From Ampelomyces quisqualis (taxonomy: Eukaryota; Ascomycota; Dothideomycetes; Pleosporales; Phaeosphaeriaceae): 64,000 bases of DNA. The position numbers were made by a program, and so were the translations under genes. Location: positions 1,456,343 through 1,520,342 of the forward strand of contig JAGTXZ010000006.1 of the NCBI GenBank assembly GCA_018398575.1, written 5' to 3'. The notes below the pieces were generated by a model, which was not told the origin of the DNA, searched no databases, and was given only the letters and a program-made list of their open reading frames with translations. Shown piece by piece: positions 25,087-34,915 of the stretch (within the stretch, counting starts at the first letter, position 1; the number at the start of each line of letters is the position of its first letter).

Positions 25087-25797
25087 ACGTGTTTGGCTGA
25101 CGTGCGTGCGCTCCAAGAAGTTGCCATCGGCAATGCGATTCGGGGTGTCGAGCAGACAGAGGGCAAGAAGAAGAGTTGGCTGGGACGGCGTTTCAACCCA
25201 TTCCGCCCGCGTTGAGTGTTTGGTGGTCGGCGCTCTGCTTCACGGCGATGCGTTGATGGTAGAGGTGATAGACGGCTGGTCGGTTTTGTTTTGGCTTGGT
25301 TCACTCTCTCCATGGAGAAGTCATGGCGCGATGGGGTTTGAGCGATGGTGTAATGGGCGTTGTCGATTATTTCTCCGATGCAGCTCTACGGCCTCGAGAC
25401 TGCTAAGCTCAACAGGCGGCACAAGTACGTTGAGGGGAAGAAGAATTCATTATACCTATTCTCACGACACGTCCTCGATCCCGTGATGCGTCAGAATCCC
25501 AAGCCACAGCATGTACGACCGCACCGGCCAGCTCTTGGTCGGGCAGCTCGAAGCTTGGACGGGAAACGCGCAGTCTTCGATGCCTGCACGTGTGTGTCAC
25601 GGCTTCTTACTGGCTTGGGAAGTTTGCCTGCCTTCACCTCACCCCTGCGCTATCGATAGCGACCCACCAGCCACCATTTGTGCCCCGCCATTATTGCACG
25701 CAGGCTCAAGCGACCCCCACCAGCATCGTGAGTCGGTCGCGCGCGCCTCTTTGCACGGCAATTCCGTCCGCCCACATATTCGGCAGAGCGATCCACC
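25087..25797. other. Intergenic between Rheb and seryl-tRNA synthetase
   Basis: No gene recognised. The small frames overlap on both strands. The last 100 bp before 25798 are CCACC-rich promoter or UTR sequence. Confidence 0.45.
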
Positions 25798-27392
25798 ATG
25801 TTGGACATGTAAGTGCGCTCTCACTCCCCGCGAGCTGTCCCGTCCGAGCTCACATGGTGGGGCAGCAACGACTTCATCAAGGAGCGCGGCGGCGACCCTG
25901 AGAAGATCCGCGACTCACAGCGGAAGCGCAATGCTCCTCTCGAGATCGTCGACGAGGTGATTGCCGACTTTGAAGACCACCGCAAGACACAATATGCCGC
26001 CACTCAAATCGGTTCCAGCATCAACGCCCTGCAGAAACAGGTGGGGCAGAAGAAAAAGGCCAAGGAGGACGCGACCGAGATTCTGGAGGAGATGAAGAAG
26101 CTGAAGGAGGAAAAGGCAAAGAAGGAGGAGGAGGCGGCGCAGAAGCTCGTCAAACTCAACAACAAGGCCAAGGCGGTTGGCAACTACGTGTACAAGGACG
26201 TTCCCGCCTCCAGCACCGAAGACGACAACGCGGTAATCAAGACATGGGCGCCCGCCGACAGAAAAGCAGAGCCCAAGAGCGACGGCATTCCCCACCACGG
26301 CGTCCTCACGCGCCTCGCAGGCTACGACCCGGAGCGCGGCGTCAAGATTGTCGGACACAGAGGCTACTGTCTCACGGGCTACGGGCTCTTCCTCAACCTC
26401 GCGCTGATCAACTACGGCCTCGAATTTCTCTTCAACAAAGGCTACACACCCAACCAACCGCCCTTCTTCATGCTGCGCGACCAAATGGCCAAAACCGCCC
26501 AACTCTCCGACTTCGACGAGGAACTGTACAAGGTCACCGAGAGCAAGGACAAGCCCGAAACCGACAAATACCTCATCGCCACCTCTGAACAGCCCATCTC
26601 GGCCCTGCACTCTGAAGAGTGGCTCGGCGGCGCAGACCTGCCCATCAAGTATGCGGGTTACAGCACCAACTTCCGCAAAGAAGCCGGATCCCACGGCAAA
26701 GATGCGTGGGGCATTTTCCGGATCCACCAATTCGAAAAAGTCGAGCAATTCCTGCTGACCACGCCCGAAAAGTCCTGGGAGGCGTTTGACGATATGCTCG
26801 CCACGTCTGAAGAATTCTACCAATCCCTCGGCCTGCCGTACCAAGTGGTTGCGATTGTGTCTGGCGCGCTGAACAATGCGGCGGCCATGAAGCGCGATCT
26901 CGAAGCGTGGTTCCCTGTCACGGGGGGCGGCGAGTACAAGGAGCTCGTGAGCATCAGTAATTGCACGGATTATCAGACGCGGGAATTAGAGATTCGGTAC
27001 GGTGTCAAGAAGCAGACTGCTACGCGCAAAGAATATGTTCATGCGCTGAATGGGACGCGTGAGTTTACTCTTCTCCTCATTCCTTCATTTCATTTCATTT
27101 CATTTTATCCATCCCATTCCTCGCCTTTCACTTTTTTTCCCGCTTCATGTGAGGAGACATGTGCTAATTCAACACATGTCCAGTCTGCGCAACAGAACGC
27201 ACCCTCTGCTGCATCCTCGAAAACTACCAAACGCCAGACGGATTCTGCGTGCCCCCTGTCCTGCGCAAATACATCCCTGGCCAGCCCGAGTTTTTGCCGT
27301 ACGTCAAGGAGTGGAAGGCACCCAAGGACCAGCCCGCGGCGGCGGCGGCGGCAACGGTCGTGGTAGATCGAACCAAGGAGGCGGCCAAGTAG
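25798..27392 (+). CDS. ses1: Cytosolic seryl-tRNA synthetase
   Basis: Three exons, 25798-25808, 25866-27058 and 27184-27392, giving 470 aa. It charges tRNA-Ser with serine. The N-terminal tRNA-binding arm is a long antiparallel coiled coil (about residues 35-105, rich in Lys and Glu). The class II core follows with TSEQPISALH, motif 2 in the NFRKEAGSHGKDAWGIFRIH region, the VSISNCTDYQTREL strand and motif 3 after the last splice (LENYQTPDGFCVPPVLRKY). The last ~25 residues are an Ala/Lys-rich extension as in fungal cytosolic enzymes, not a mitochondrial form, since no targeting peptide is present. The second intron (27059-27183) contains a TTCAT repeat. Exon 1 of eleven bases gives MLDI-NDF. 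Confidence 0.95.
27084..27110. repeat. Pentanucleotide CATTT repeat in the SerRS second intron
   Basis: About five units of TTCAT within the 125-bp intron 27059-27183. It is a simple repeat with no coding role. Confidence 0.75.
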
Positions 27393-28273
27393 ATGCATGG
27401 ACATGGGCGTGCACAGTGTGGTGTTGGCGGAGCAGACGACTCGACACGGAAATGGAATGGAATGGAATGGCTTCGCCTTCTCGAGAGAGAGACGAATTGG
27501 TCTATCGGCCGTGCTGGACCAGCGGATTGAACCGCCGTGCCATGCCTACAAATACCCCAAATATGAATTCACGAGCTGCCCATTTCTTGCTGGGGTCGAT
27601 TGATGAGGTCCCCTGGAGCGCGTGTCGGATGCTGTGTTGATTTGCGCCAACATGTAGGCGACTCGATGTAAGCAATCTTGACGGGCATTGTGTTGCGTGT
27701 CTAGATGTGGGCGGGCTGAACAAGTCATGTCATGGATGCATGTAGTCAAGGGCTGGGTGTACAAAGCAGTGGTTTTCATTGTCAGCTATCGTAGTGAGCG
27801 AGTGGCGAGCTGACCGCATGCACAATCTGAGTGACTTGGATCTACTTCGTTCCCTTCATCCACCGCTTCTTGCCAAGGGGGTACATGTCAATGATATCCA
27901 TTCTTGCCTCTGCCATCTCTACCATGTGCCAACTTGAGCTACATCAAATCCATTGTCTTGGACAGTCGGAGAAGAGGAGACTTGCCTCTCCATTGAAGCG
28001 AGAGTGGGTCGTGGGAAGAATGGGTACTTCATCAGCCTAGAAGCCGTTAGTGCCATGTCATCCGAGCACGAAAACGATCTCAACGTACATTGCAAACCCT
28101 CCAAAGCACTCCCATATCGTCTACAACCTGGAGAGGCGAAGTGTCATGGCCTCGACGTCTCCGGCCTTGAACCCGGGCGCGTCAGTTTGACCTTGCGCGA
28201 CGGCACCGGACGTTCCCTCACTCGACGCGTGGAGTGGAGCCGGTGCCTCGCAGTCAGCGAGGGCGCACAACCG
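27393..28273. other. Intergenic between SerRS and eRF1; possible small spliced gene on minus strand
   Basis: A GGAAT pentamer repeat lies near 27,450-27,470 after the SerRS stop. On the minus strand between about 28,120 and 27,835 there is a convincing GT-AG intron (donor GTACGT near 28,086, branch CACTAAC and acceptor TTCTAG near 28,040) and an open end reading MDIIDMYPLGKKRWMKGTK before a stop near 27,837. It may be the 3' end of an unrecognised small gene or spliced 3' UTR of eRF1. The family is unknown. Confidence 0.35.
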
Positions 28274-29746
28274 TCAATCATCGTAGAACTCGTCTTCGTC
28301 ATCCTCCTCAAAGTCGGCCAGCTGCTCGAGGTTGAGCTGGTAACGCATAATGGCGCCAATGCCACCGAAGCCCTTGACGAATTGGTTGCCTTCGGACGAA
28401 CGATCCGAGACAAATTCGAGGTTGGCGCCAAAGTCACGATACTTTTCGGCGAGCCATTCGAGCATAGAGCCTTGGTCGATGATTTCCATCTCTTGGCCAG
28501 TCTCCTTGTCCATGAAGATGCTCCGGTCCGCTTCCTGCTGCTTGGTGGTGTGCAGGATGATCTCTGTGCCTGCGGAGCTCTTCAGGATCCAGCGGGTGAT
28601 TTCCAGGTTCTCAAACACAATCAGAGTCTCGGCGGCACCAGCTTCCAGAGCCTTGAGGGTGTCGTCGATACCGTAGCAGACCTTGCCAGAGTCTTTGGAG
28701 ATGTGGTCAAAGTACTCGTTGATGAGCTTCTTTTCCTGGATGAACTTGACGTTGCTCAGAGTCTCTCCCGACAGTTCGATGGCCTGGTTGAAGCCGTTCT
28801 CGCCGCCGTAGGAAACGTCGACAACCTTGATGACCTTTGACTGAAGACGGTTGTCGAAGAGGTCGGATTGGTTCAGGTCGTTCTTGAAATCGGCAGAGCC
28901 AGCCAAGATGATGCCGGCAACGTTGACCTTGTCGGCAGTGACGAAGTTCTGGACGGCCAGTTCGGCGACCTTGCGGACGTAGTTGTGGCGCTTCTCTTCT
29001 CGCAGACGGGCGAAACGCAGGGCGGACTGACCACCGCGGCCGTGCTTCTTGGGCAAATCGACCGAGAATCTGCCTGTATGAGTGGCTGTGTTGGTTGGCA
29101 AGGGCGTGGCACTCACTTGTGGACGATTTCGCGGGTATTTCCAGACAGGGTGCCGAACAGCGCACCGTTTCCGTCCATGATGATGAAGCCAAACTTCTGG
29201 TCCGACTCGAGCAGCTCGCTCAGGGCTTCCGTGTGGAACTTGTTGTCGCAGAGGTACAGCGACGTGTTGATGGGCTTGAAGGGCTCAAAGTCAATGTTGA
29301 TCTTGCGCTCCTTGCCTTCCGAGGTGATGATTTCACCGCAGTAGATGACGAGGCCATTGGGGGGGACTTTGGAGTAGAGCTTCAAGCGCTGCTGGGTCGA
29401 GGTGATGGCCGACAGGACGGAGAGGCGGTTGACGCGGGACTTGATGTTGGAGGCGGTGCCCTGGGGGTGTTAGTCATGGCGTGGAGGGGAGTGAGGGTCA
29501 AGACATGCGAATTCTTCGGCCAACATCTTGGCGGCGCGTGACACCTGGTCCTTGGGCGCTGTGCATGGTCAGTGGGGGGAGCTTTCCGGGGCAGAGGCAG
29601 AGTGGCAGGCTTCGCGTACGGATGATGAGGGAAATCATCGAGGTGCCGTTGCCGCGGGCGGCCTCGAGGCGCTTGATCAGCTTCTTGACCTTCCAGATCT
29701 CGATGTTCTTCTCGGCGTCGTTGGGCTGCTGCTCCTTGGACGACAT
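28274..29746 (-). CDS. sup45: Eukaryotic peptide chain release factor eRF1
   Basis: Four exons on the minus strand: 29746-29620, 29558-29509, 29460-29117 and 29069-28274, giving 438 aa. eRF1 recognises all three stop codons and triggers peptide release with eRF3. The stop-decoding motifs TASNIKS and YLCDNKF are in domain 1, and the catalytic GGQ is in [10 protein letters not shown] just after intron 3. The C-terminal eRF3-binding domain ends in the acidic tail DEDEFYDD. Intron 2 (29461-29508) has a GC-AG border (donor GCATGT after TTC), because only that junction gives [11 protein letters not shown] and no GT alternative keeps the frame. The gene is divergent from the AVT1-like gene across a minisatellite promoter. 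Confidence 0.96.
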
Positions 29747-30080
29747 GGTGGTGGGGGGTGGCGAGGGCCGTGTGTGACGGTGAGGGAGCGATGGCGGGGG
29801 GGTCTCGGATTTTGCGATATTGAGATTTTGTGACGCCGTCCACGTGACAGGCGATGCTTGGAGATGGTCAGGTGATGCGAGGGTCAGGTGATGCGAGGGT
29901 CAGGTGATGCGAGGGTCAGGTGATGCGAGGGTCAGGTGATGCGAGGGTCAGGTGATGCGAGGGTCACGTGAAGCGATGCTTGGACATGCTCACGTGATGC
30001 GACTCTCGGCCTCATCCGACAGCGTCCGACATGGATATCGCCCCGGCAAGTCTTGCACGCTCGCTCACGGACCCGCCCCA
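29747..30080. promoter_or_regulatory. Divergent eRF1/AVT1 promoter with CACGTG elements
   Basis: Palindromic CACGTG E-boxes lie at 29841-29846, 29965-29970 and 29991-29996, each next to GTGA or TGAC. This resembles the RTCACGTG consensus of Cbf1/CpcA-class or other bHLH regulators. The space between them is filled by the 16-bp minisatellite. Regulation of both genes by a bHLH factor is an inference from the site match. Confidence 0.5.
29866..29977. repeat. 16-bp minisatellite, seven units of GGTCAGGTGATGCGAG
   Basis: Six identical units (29866-29961) are followed by a seventh (29962-29977) carrying GGTCACGTGAAGCGAT. The repeated core GTCAGGTGATGC differs by one base from the flanking E-box GTCACGTGATGC. 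The array therefore looks like an amplified, mutated copy of the E-box. Confidence 0.95.
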
Positions 30081-32090
30081 ATGGACATCAAAGGCAAGCA
30101 GCCGTCGACCTGGGACAGCTACGCGGGCGCCCACCGCGGCTCGACTGGCTCCAGCGGCAGCCGCGTGCAGTGGGACCAGCTCGAGAGGCGGCCGAGCGGC
30201 GAGAGCACAGCGGCGTCGGGCACGTGGTCGAGGGTGCCTGGCGAGCTGCGGCGGCGGCGGTCCTCGATCTCGCAGCAGATTGGCGCCATAGGCGACGCTG
30301 GCGGCGTCAACAGCATCAACAACTTCGCCCGCTCCTGGCAACGCGCCGCCGGCTTCTTCGAGATCACGCCCGTGCGACCGAGCTTCCGCGTCGAGGCCGA
30401 CCAAGACGAGCCCCCCTCCGACTTCCCCCGCACTGGCCTCGGCAGTCCCGCGCCCGACCAGCGATCCGCCCTGCGCAGAGCCCTTCGCGACCAAGACCGC
30501 CGACCGTCGGACGATGCCGTGGTCGACGAGGAGCACGGCGCCGCCGAAGAGGCACCCCTGCTGGCCAGCGCCGCCGCGAGGGCGCGCGGCGAGAGCATAT
30601 TCAACATCGAGCCCTCGCTGTCTTCGCCGTTCGGGGGCAGCTATGGCACGGGCTATGGCAGTCTCTCTGCGCTCGTCAACGACTCGTCCATGCGCCATGC
30701 CGCACGCCTCTTCACCGACCAGCAGCTCAAGGGCGTTGCGGAACCCGAGCAAGAGCGCGAGCCTCTGCTGGTCAAGCAGGTCGAGGAGGACGGCCACATC
30801 ATCAACGTCGTGGTGGGACAGTCGACCCTGCCGCAGACCATCTTCAACTCGGTCAACGTGCTCGTCGGCGTGGGGCTGCTCACCCTCCCTCTGGCCCTCA
30901 AATACTCGGGCTGGCTCATCGGCATCATCTTCCTGGCTTGGTCGGCTGTCGTCACGGGCTACACCGCAAAGCTTCTGGCAAAGTGCCTCGACGTCGACAG
31001 CTCCCTCATCACCTTTGCCGACCTCGCCTTCGTGTCCTTTGGCAACAAGGCCCGGATCGCCGTCAGCATTCTCTTCTCCGTCGAGCTTCTTGCCGCCTGC
31101 GTCGCTTTGGTCGTTCTCTTTGCCGACAGCATGGACGCCCTCATCCCTGGCTGGGGTACTCTGATATGGAAGGTTGTGTGTGGTGTCGTCTTGCTCCCGC
31201 TGAGCTTCCTGCCTCTCCGCTTCCTATCGTTTACTTCGATTCTAGGGGTCATGTCGTGCTTTGGCAGTATGTTGCTTCTCCCCCCAGGCCATGTCATTTC
31301 ACTAACATCTCCCGCAGTTACTGCCGCTGTCTGGATCGACGGACTGATCAAGCCTACATCTCCTGGCTCCATCCGCCAGCCCGCTACACAATACCTCTTC
31401 CCCGCAAACCCCTGGACCATCCCACTCTCCTTCGGCCTGTTGATGTCGCCCTGGGGCGGCCACTCTGTCTTCCCAAACATCTACCGCGACATGCGTCATC
31501 CCTACAAATATCGCCGCGGCGTTGACATCACCTACATCTTTACTTTCCTCGTCGATACGGGCATGGCCTGTGCGGGCATACTCATGTTTGGCGACGGTGT
31601 TCGGGACGAGATTACTAGCAACATCTTCCTGACCGAAGGCTACCCCGCAAGCCTTAGTGTCTTCATCGCCATCTGCATCGCCATTATTCCCTTGACAAAA
31701 ATTCCATTGAATGCGCGCCCCATTGTATCAACATTCGAAGTCCTTTTCGGTCTGGACACACGCGCGCTTGCCGCTGCCCCGTCTATGAACGGCATGTCCG
31801 GTCTCAACCGCGGCATCTTCAAAATCGCTCTTCGCATCGTCACCATCATCACGTTTGTAGTCATCGCTATCCTGTTCCCTTCATTTGACCGCATCATGAC
31901 CTTGCTGGGAAGTGTGGCCTGTTTCTCCATTTGTATCATCTTGCCACTGGCATTCCACCTGAAGCTGTTTGGCAAGGAAATTGGTAAAGCAGAGAAGGCG
32001 ACGAATTGGGTCTTGATAGCAGTCAGCACCGTCATGGGTGTCGTCAGTACGATTTGCGCGTGTTTGCCAAAAGACTTGTTGGGCGCGTAG
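30081..32090 (+). CDS. avt1: AVT1-type vacuolar amino acid transporter (SLC32/AAAP family)
   Basis: Two exons, 30081-31266 and 31318-32090, giving 652 aa. The family moves neutral amino acids across the vacuole membrane with protons. A hydrophilic N-terminus of about 250 residues, rich in Ser, Arg and acidic residues, contains dileucine-like EEAPLL and EREPLLV signals of the kind that sort to vacuoles. The transport domain starts QSTLPQTIFNSVNVLVGVGLLTLP and has about ten or eleven membrane segments. The 51-bp intron is a multiple of three and has no stop, so the frame reads through it. Removing it gives MSCFGITAAVWIDGLIKP, the conserved form. An upstream in-frame ATG at 29952 falls within the minisatellite and was not chosen. 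Confidence 0.9.
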   Translation: MDIKGKQPSTWDSYAGAHRGSTGSSGSRVQWDQLERRPSGESTAASGTWSRVPGELRRRRSSISQQIGAIGDAGGVNSINNFARSWQRAAGFFEITPVRPSFRVEADQDEPPSDFPRTGLGSPAPDQRSALRRALRDQDRRPSDDAVVDEEHGAAEEAPLLASAAARARGESIFNIEPSLSSPFGGSYGTGYGSLSALVNDSSMRHAARLFTDQQLKGVAEPEQEREPLLVKQVEEDGHIINVVVGQSTLPQTIFNSVNVLVGVGLLTLPLALKYSGWLIGIIFLAWSAVVTGYTAKLLAKCLDVDSSLITFADLAFVSFGNKARIAVSILFSVELLAACVALVVLFADSMDALIPGWGTLIWKVVCGVVLLPLSFLPLRFLSFTSILGVMSCFGSMLLLPPGHVISLTSPAVTAAVWIDGLIKPTSPGSIRQPATQYLFPANPWTIPLSFGLLMSPWGGHSVFPNIYRDMRHPYKYRRGVDITYIFTFLVDTGMACAGILMFGDGVRDEITSNIFLTEGYPASLSVFIAICIAIIPLTKIPLNARPIVSTFEVLFGLDTRALAAAPSMNGMSGLNRGIFKIALRIVTIITFVVIAILFPSFDRIMTLLGSVACFSICIILPLAFHLKLFGKEIGKAEKATNWVLIAVSTVMGVVSTICACLPKDLLGA

Positions 32091-32485
32091 AACGTGCTAC
32101 GATGGAAATAGCAGATTGTGTCGAACAAGTGGGATGTCGTGTCTGTTCGCATAGCTTACAGTGCAGGATATTCAGGGCATAGTGGGCGTTTGACATGATT
32201 GTAGCATTTGGTTGCTCATGTTGATAGTACCTAGTTCATGTTGCTTGATTCCAAGACATTATCAATCAAACTCACGCCCTACACCATGACACAGACCACC
32301 AATACCCAGTCATTACAAGGCATCATCGTAGCTGGCGATTTCTTGCATCCTTCGTGTGAATTGCCCAGCTACATTCCCGACAGTTAGAGCCGCCGATGCC
32401 GCCCGCAGCTCCTGTGCCGAACATCAACCAACAGCAACCCAAATTGAACTACTGAACGAGTAAATTTGTTCAACACAACAACACC
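32091..32485. other. Intergenic between AVT1-like and prephenate dehydratase genes
   Basis: 3' UTR and promoter sequence; CAACA-rich just before the next start codon. No gene is seen. Confidence 0.5.
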
Positions 32486-33616
32486 ATGGCGAACGAAGAG
32501 CGGCCTGCTGTTGCCTTCTTGGGACCAGAGGCTAGTTATACTCATCAGGTAAGATCTAATTGTCCAGCAAGAAAAGACTTGTGTTGCTTCGATTGTGTTT
32601 TTCCCAGTTCCGCAACTAGGCGTCACGAGCATTTCTACTTCTGCCATCTCTCACTCATCTACCACTACTAACACCACCAGGCCGCCCTATCTACTTTCCC
32701 ACCCACAACACACTCCCTCTCCCCCTGTACCACCATCGCAGAGGTCTTCACTGCCGTGCAATCCGGTACCGCACACAGAGGCGTCGTTCCCTTTGAAAAC
32801 AGCAGTAATGGCTCCGTCATCTTCACCTTCGACCTCATCGGCGACTTGCACGGCACGAACCCAGACATCCTTGTGTGCGGCGAAGCCTACGTATCCGTCA
32901 AGCACTGTCTTCTCGGCCACTCCATTCCGGATTCAATTCCCACAGCGGGACGAAATGTGCAGGTTGATGCCAAGTTCACCAACCCCCTCGCCGTTCCCAA
33001 GAGCGACTTGAGTAAAATTACGAAACTGTACTCCCATCCCCAGGCGTGGGGACAATGCAAAGCTTTCCTCGCTACCTATCTCAAAGGCGTAGAGCGTCAA
33101 GATGTATCATCCACCTCCCGCGCCGCCGAACTCGTCGCCGCCGACCCATCCGGCGAAGCAGCCGCGCTATCATCTCACGTCGCAGCAAAAGTATTCGGCC
33201 TCGACGTTCTGGCCGAAAGTATAAACGACCACTTGGGAAACACGACGCGGTTTTTGGTCATCCGCCGACGCGACAGCGCACTCGCGCCACAGGAAGACAA
33301 GCACGAGAACGACAAACAGGACAAGTGGAAATCCCTCCTCACCTTCACAGTCGATCACGCTCACCCCGGCGCCCTAGCGAAATGTCTAACCGTGTTCGAA
33401 AAATACGCCTTGAATCTAACGAGTATCAACACGCGTCCGAGCGGCGTCGAGAATTGGAATTATGTGTTTTTCGTAGAGTTTGACGGGAGGAAGGAAGATG
33501 GTGAAGCACAGGGCGACGTGAATAAAGCGTTGAATGACGCTAGTAGGATATGCAAAGCGTGTAGCTGGAAAGGAAGTTGGAAAAGCCGCCTCGAACTGCC
33601 TCGAAGTGCTGTATGA
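32486..33616 (+). CDS. pha2: Prephenate dehydratase with ACT domain
   Basis: Two exons, 32486-32548 and 32681-33616, giving 332 aa. The enzyme converts prephenate to phenylpyruvate in phenylalanine synthesis. AFLGPEASYTHQ-AAL at the N-terminus, GVVPFENSSNGSV and the catalytic Thr-Arg-Phe in LGNTTRFLVI are diagnostic of the catalytic domain. The C-terminal ACT domain (SLLTFTVDHAHPGALAKCL to the end) senses phenylalanine in this family. In it the usual ESRP motif reads NTRPS. Both domains are full length. Start at 32486 gives the conserved N-terminus with no need for an upstream exon. Confidence 0.93.
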
Positions 33617-34237
33617 GAAGTGCAAGCGGAAAAGTCAGAGATCATGTACAAACATCCCATCAAGACTACCAGCAGACGAGGAAAAGATACCATCTTGCCC
33701 ATACAAATGTTCATCCGCAGAAAACCCAGGAAAAAAAACTCATTCCGTGCACCCTTCCTGTTCATATAAATCCCTGGAATTCCGTTCATCCACCACCGCC
33801 TCTCACCTATACAATCCATCTGTTCATTATCCATCCACACCCGCCTCAAACTCCGAGATACATGTAATCCACCCCACCGCCGCTCCTCACAAACACACAT
33901 CCTAATCCTCTTAACCGCGCCATCACTTGTCCACGCATCCAGCGACCTACCCTAATATACAAGCAACCACCCCACTCCAAGCGTAAAAAATCTTTATTGT
34001 AAAGCTTACATCATTCGCTCAGCTAGATTAATTTTGATAGAGAGGAATATAACCGACGCGGAGAAGAAGCAAAGCTTTGAGATTTCTTTTTCATATGTGT
34101 GGGTTTTGGTCGGATGGCAAATGCTATTCGGTGGAGCATGGAGATTTTTTGGTTGCTGTATGCTGTAATACGCTCAAGTCCACCCGAGTTACTGTTTTCT
34201 CGAACAACTTTCCTCCCACACTTTATTCTCATAATAG
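33617..34237. other. Intergenic, entry to a repeat island
   Basis: Contains the prephenate dehydratase 3' UTR. Beyond about 33,950 the sequence becomes AT-richer. No gene is seen. Confidence 0.45.
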
Positions 34238-34582
34238 ACTCAGTCTGCTAGAAGCTCACGGTATCCAGGATGCTCACAGTGTTCGCGCCGTCGCATCATC
34301 TGCGACAAAGCCGAGCTAAGTTGCGGCAAGTGCATGCAGAAAGGCATCGAGTGCTCTGGCACCGACCGTATTCGGTTTACTGAAGGTGTAGCGAGACGAG
34401 GGAGGTTAAGGATTGTAAGATCCCAAATGATGGTGTTGACGTTGGTTCATCACGACAAGTTCTTGACGTGCTTCAAGAACACGATGGTCATGTCAAAGAG
34501 ATTGTACGAACTGACAACAATACCCTTTAAGTATAATCTATATATACTATTGTCTAAACCTAGATTACTCTACTTAGCGTAG
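34238..34582 (+). pseudogene. Zn2Cys6 transcription factor fragment
   Basis: The frame is open from 34238 (after a TAG) to the stop at 34580-34582. It encodes a complete fungal zinc cluster, with cysteines at codons 34271, 34280, 34301, 34322, 34331 and 34352, exactly C-x2-C-x6-C-x6-C-x2-C-x6-C. It is followed by the linker ECSGTDRIRFTEGVARRGRL typical of Pezizomycotina Zn2Cys6 regulators. No ATG precedes the cluster in this frame. After about 34,520 the frame enters AT-rich tandem repeats and stops. Related-looking coding traces resume near 34,915 (DTNANRYRKLVYPWLL) before further stops. It is probably a broken gene, though a first exon upstream cannot be excluded. Confidence 0.7.
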
Positions 34583-34915
34583 AAGCACGTATACTATTTT
34601 CCTACTTCTCTTAGCTACTACACTTAGAATATTATAAGATTATATAAACTAATAATAATAAGTTACTCTTTAAGTACAATTTATATATACTATTATTTAA
34701 ACTTAGATTACTTTACTTAGCGCAGAAGTACGTATGCTATTTTTCTACTTCTCTTAAGCTGCTATACTTAGCATGTTATAAGATTATATAAACTAATAAT
34801 AATACCTTTTAAGTATAATCTATATATACCATTGTCTAAACCTAGATTGCCCCGCTTAGCGCAGTAGCACGTATGCTATTTTCCTACTTCTCCTAAGCTG
34901 CCGCACCCGGCATGT
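34522..34915. repeat. Three tandem AT-rich repeats of about 140 bp
   Basis: Copies start near 34522, 34664 and 34803 and share TATAATCTATATATACTATT, CCTAGATTAC and CTTAGC landmarks. Divergence is almost all C-to-T or G-to-A. The third copy keeps more CG (CCCCGCTTAGCGCAG, GCCGCACCCGGCATG) than the first two, which fits RIP-like decay of a duplicated unit. They interrupt the transcription factor fragment. Confidence 0.85.

Noticed and set aside
25915..26844. Minus-strand frame of 309 codons
   Set aside because: Antisense of seryl-tRNA synthetase.
27953..28840. Plus-strand frame of 295 codons
   Set aside because: Antisense of eRF1 over most of its length.
30053..31525. Plus frame of 490 codons, Arg- and Pro-rich
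   Set aside because: Out-of-frame reading of the AVT1-like gene in GC-rich DNA.
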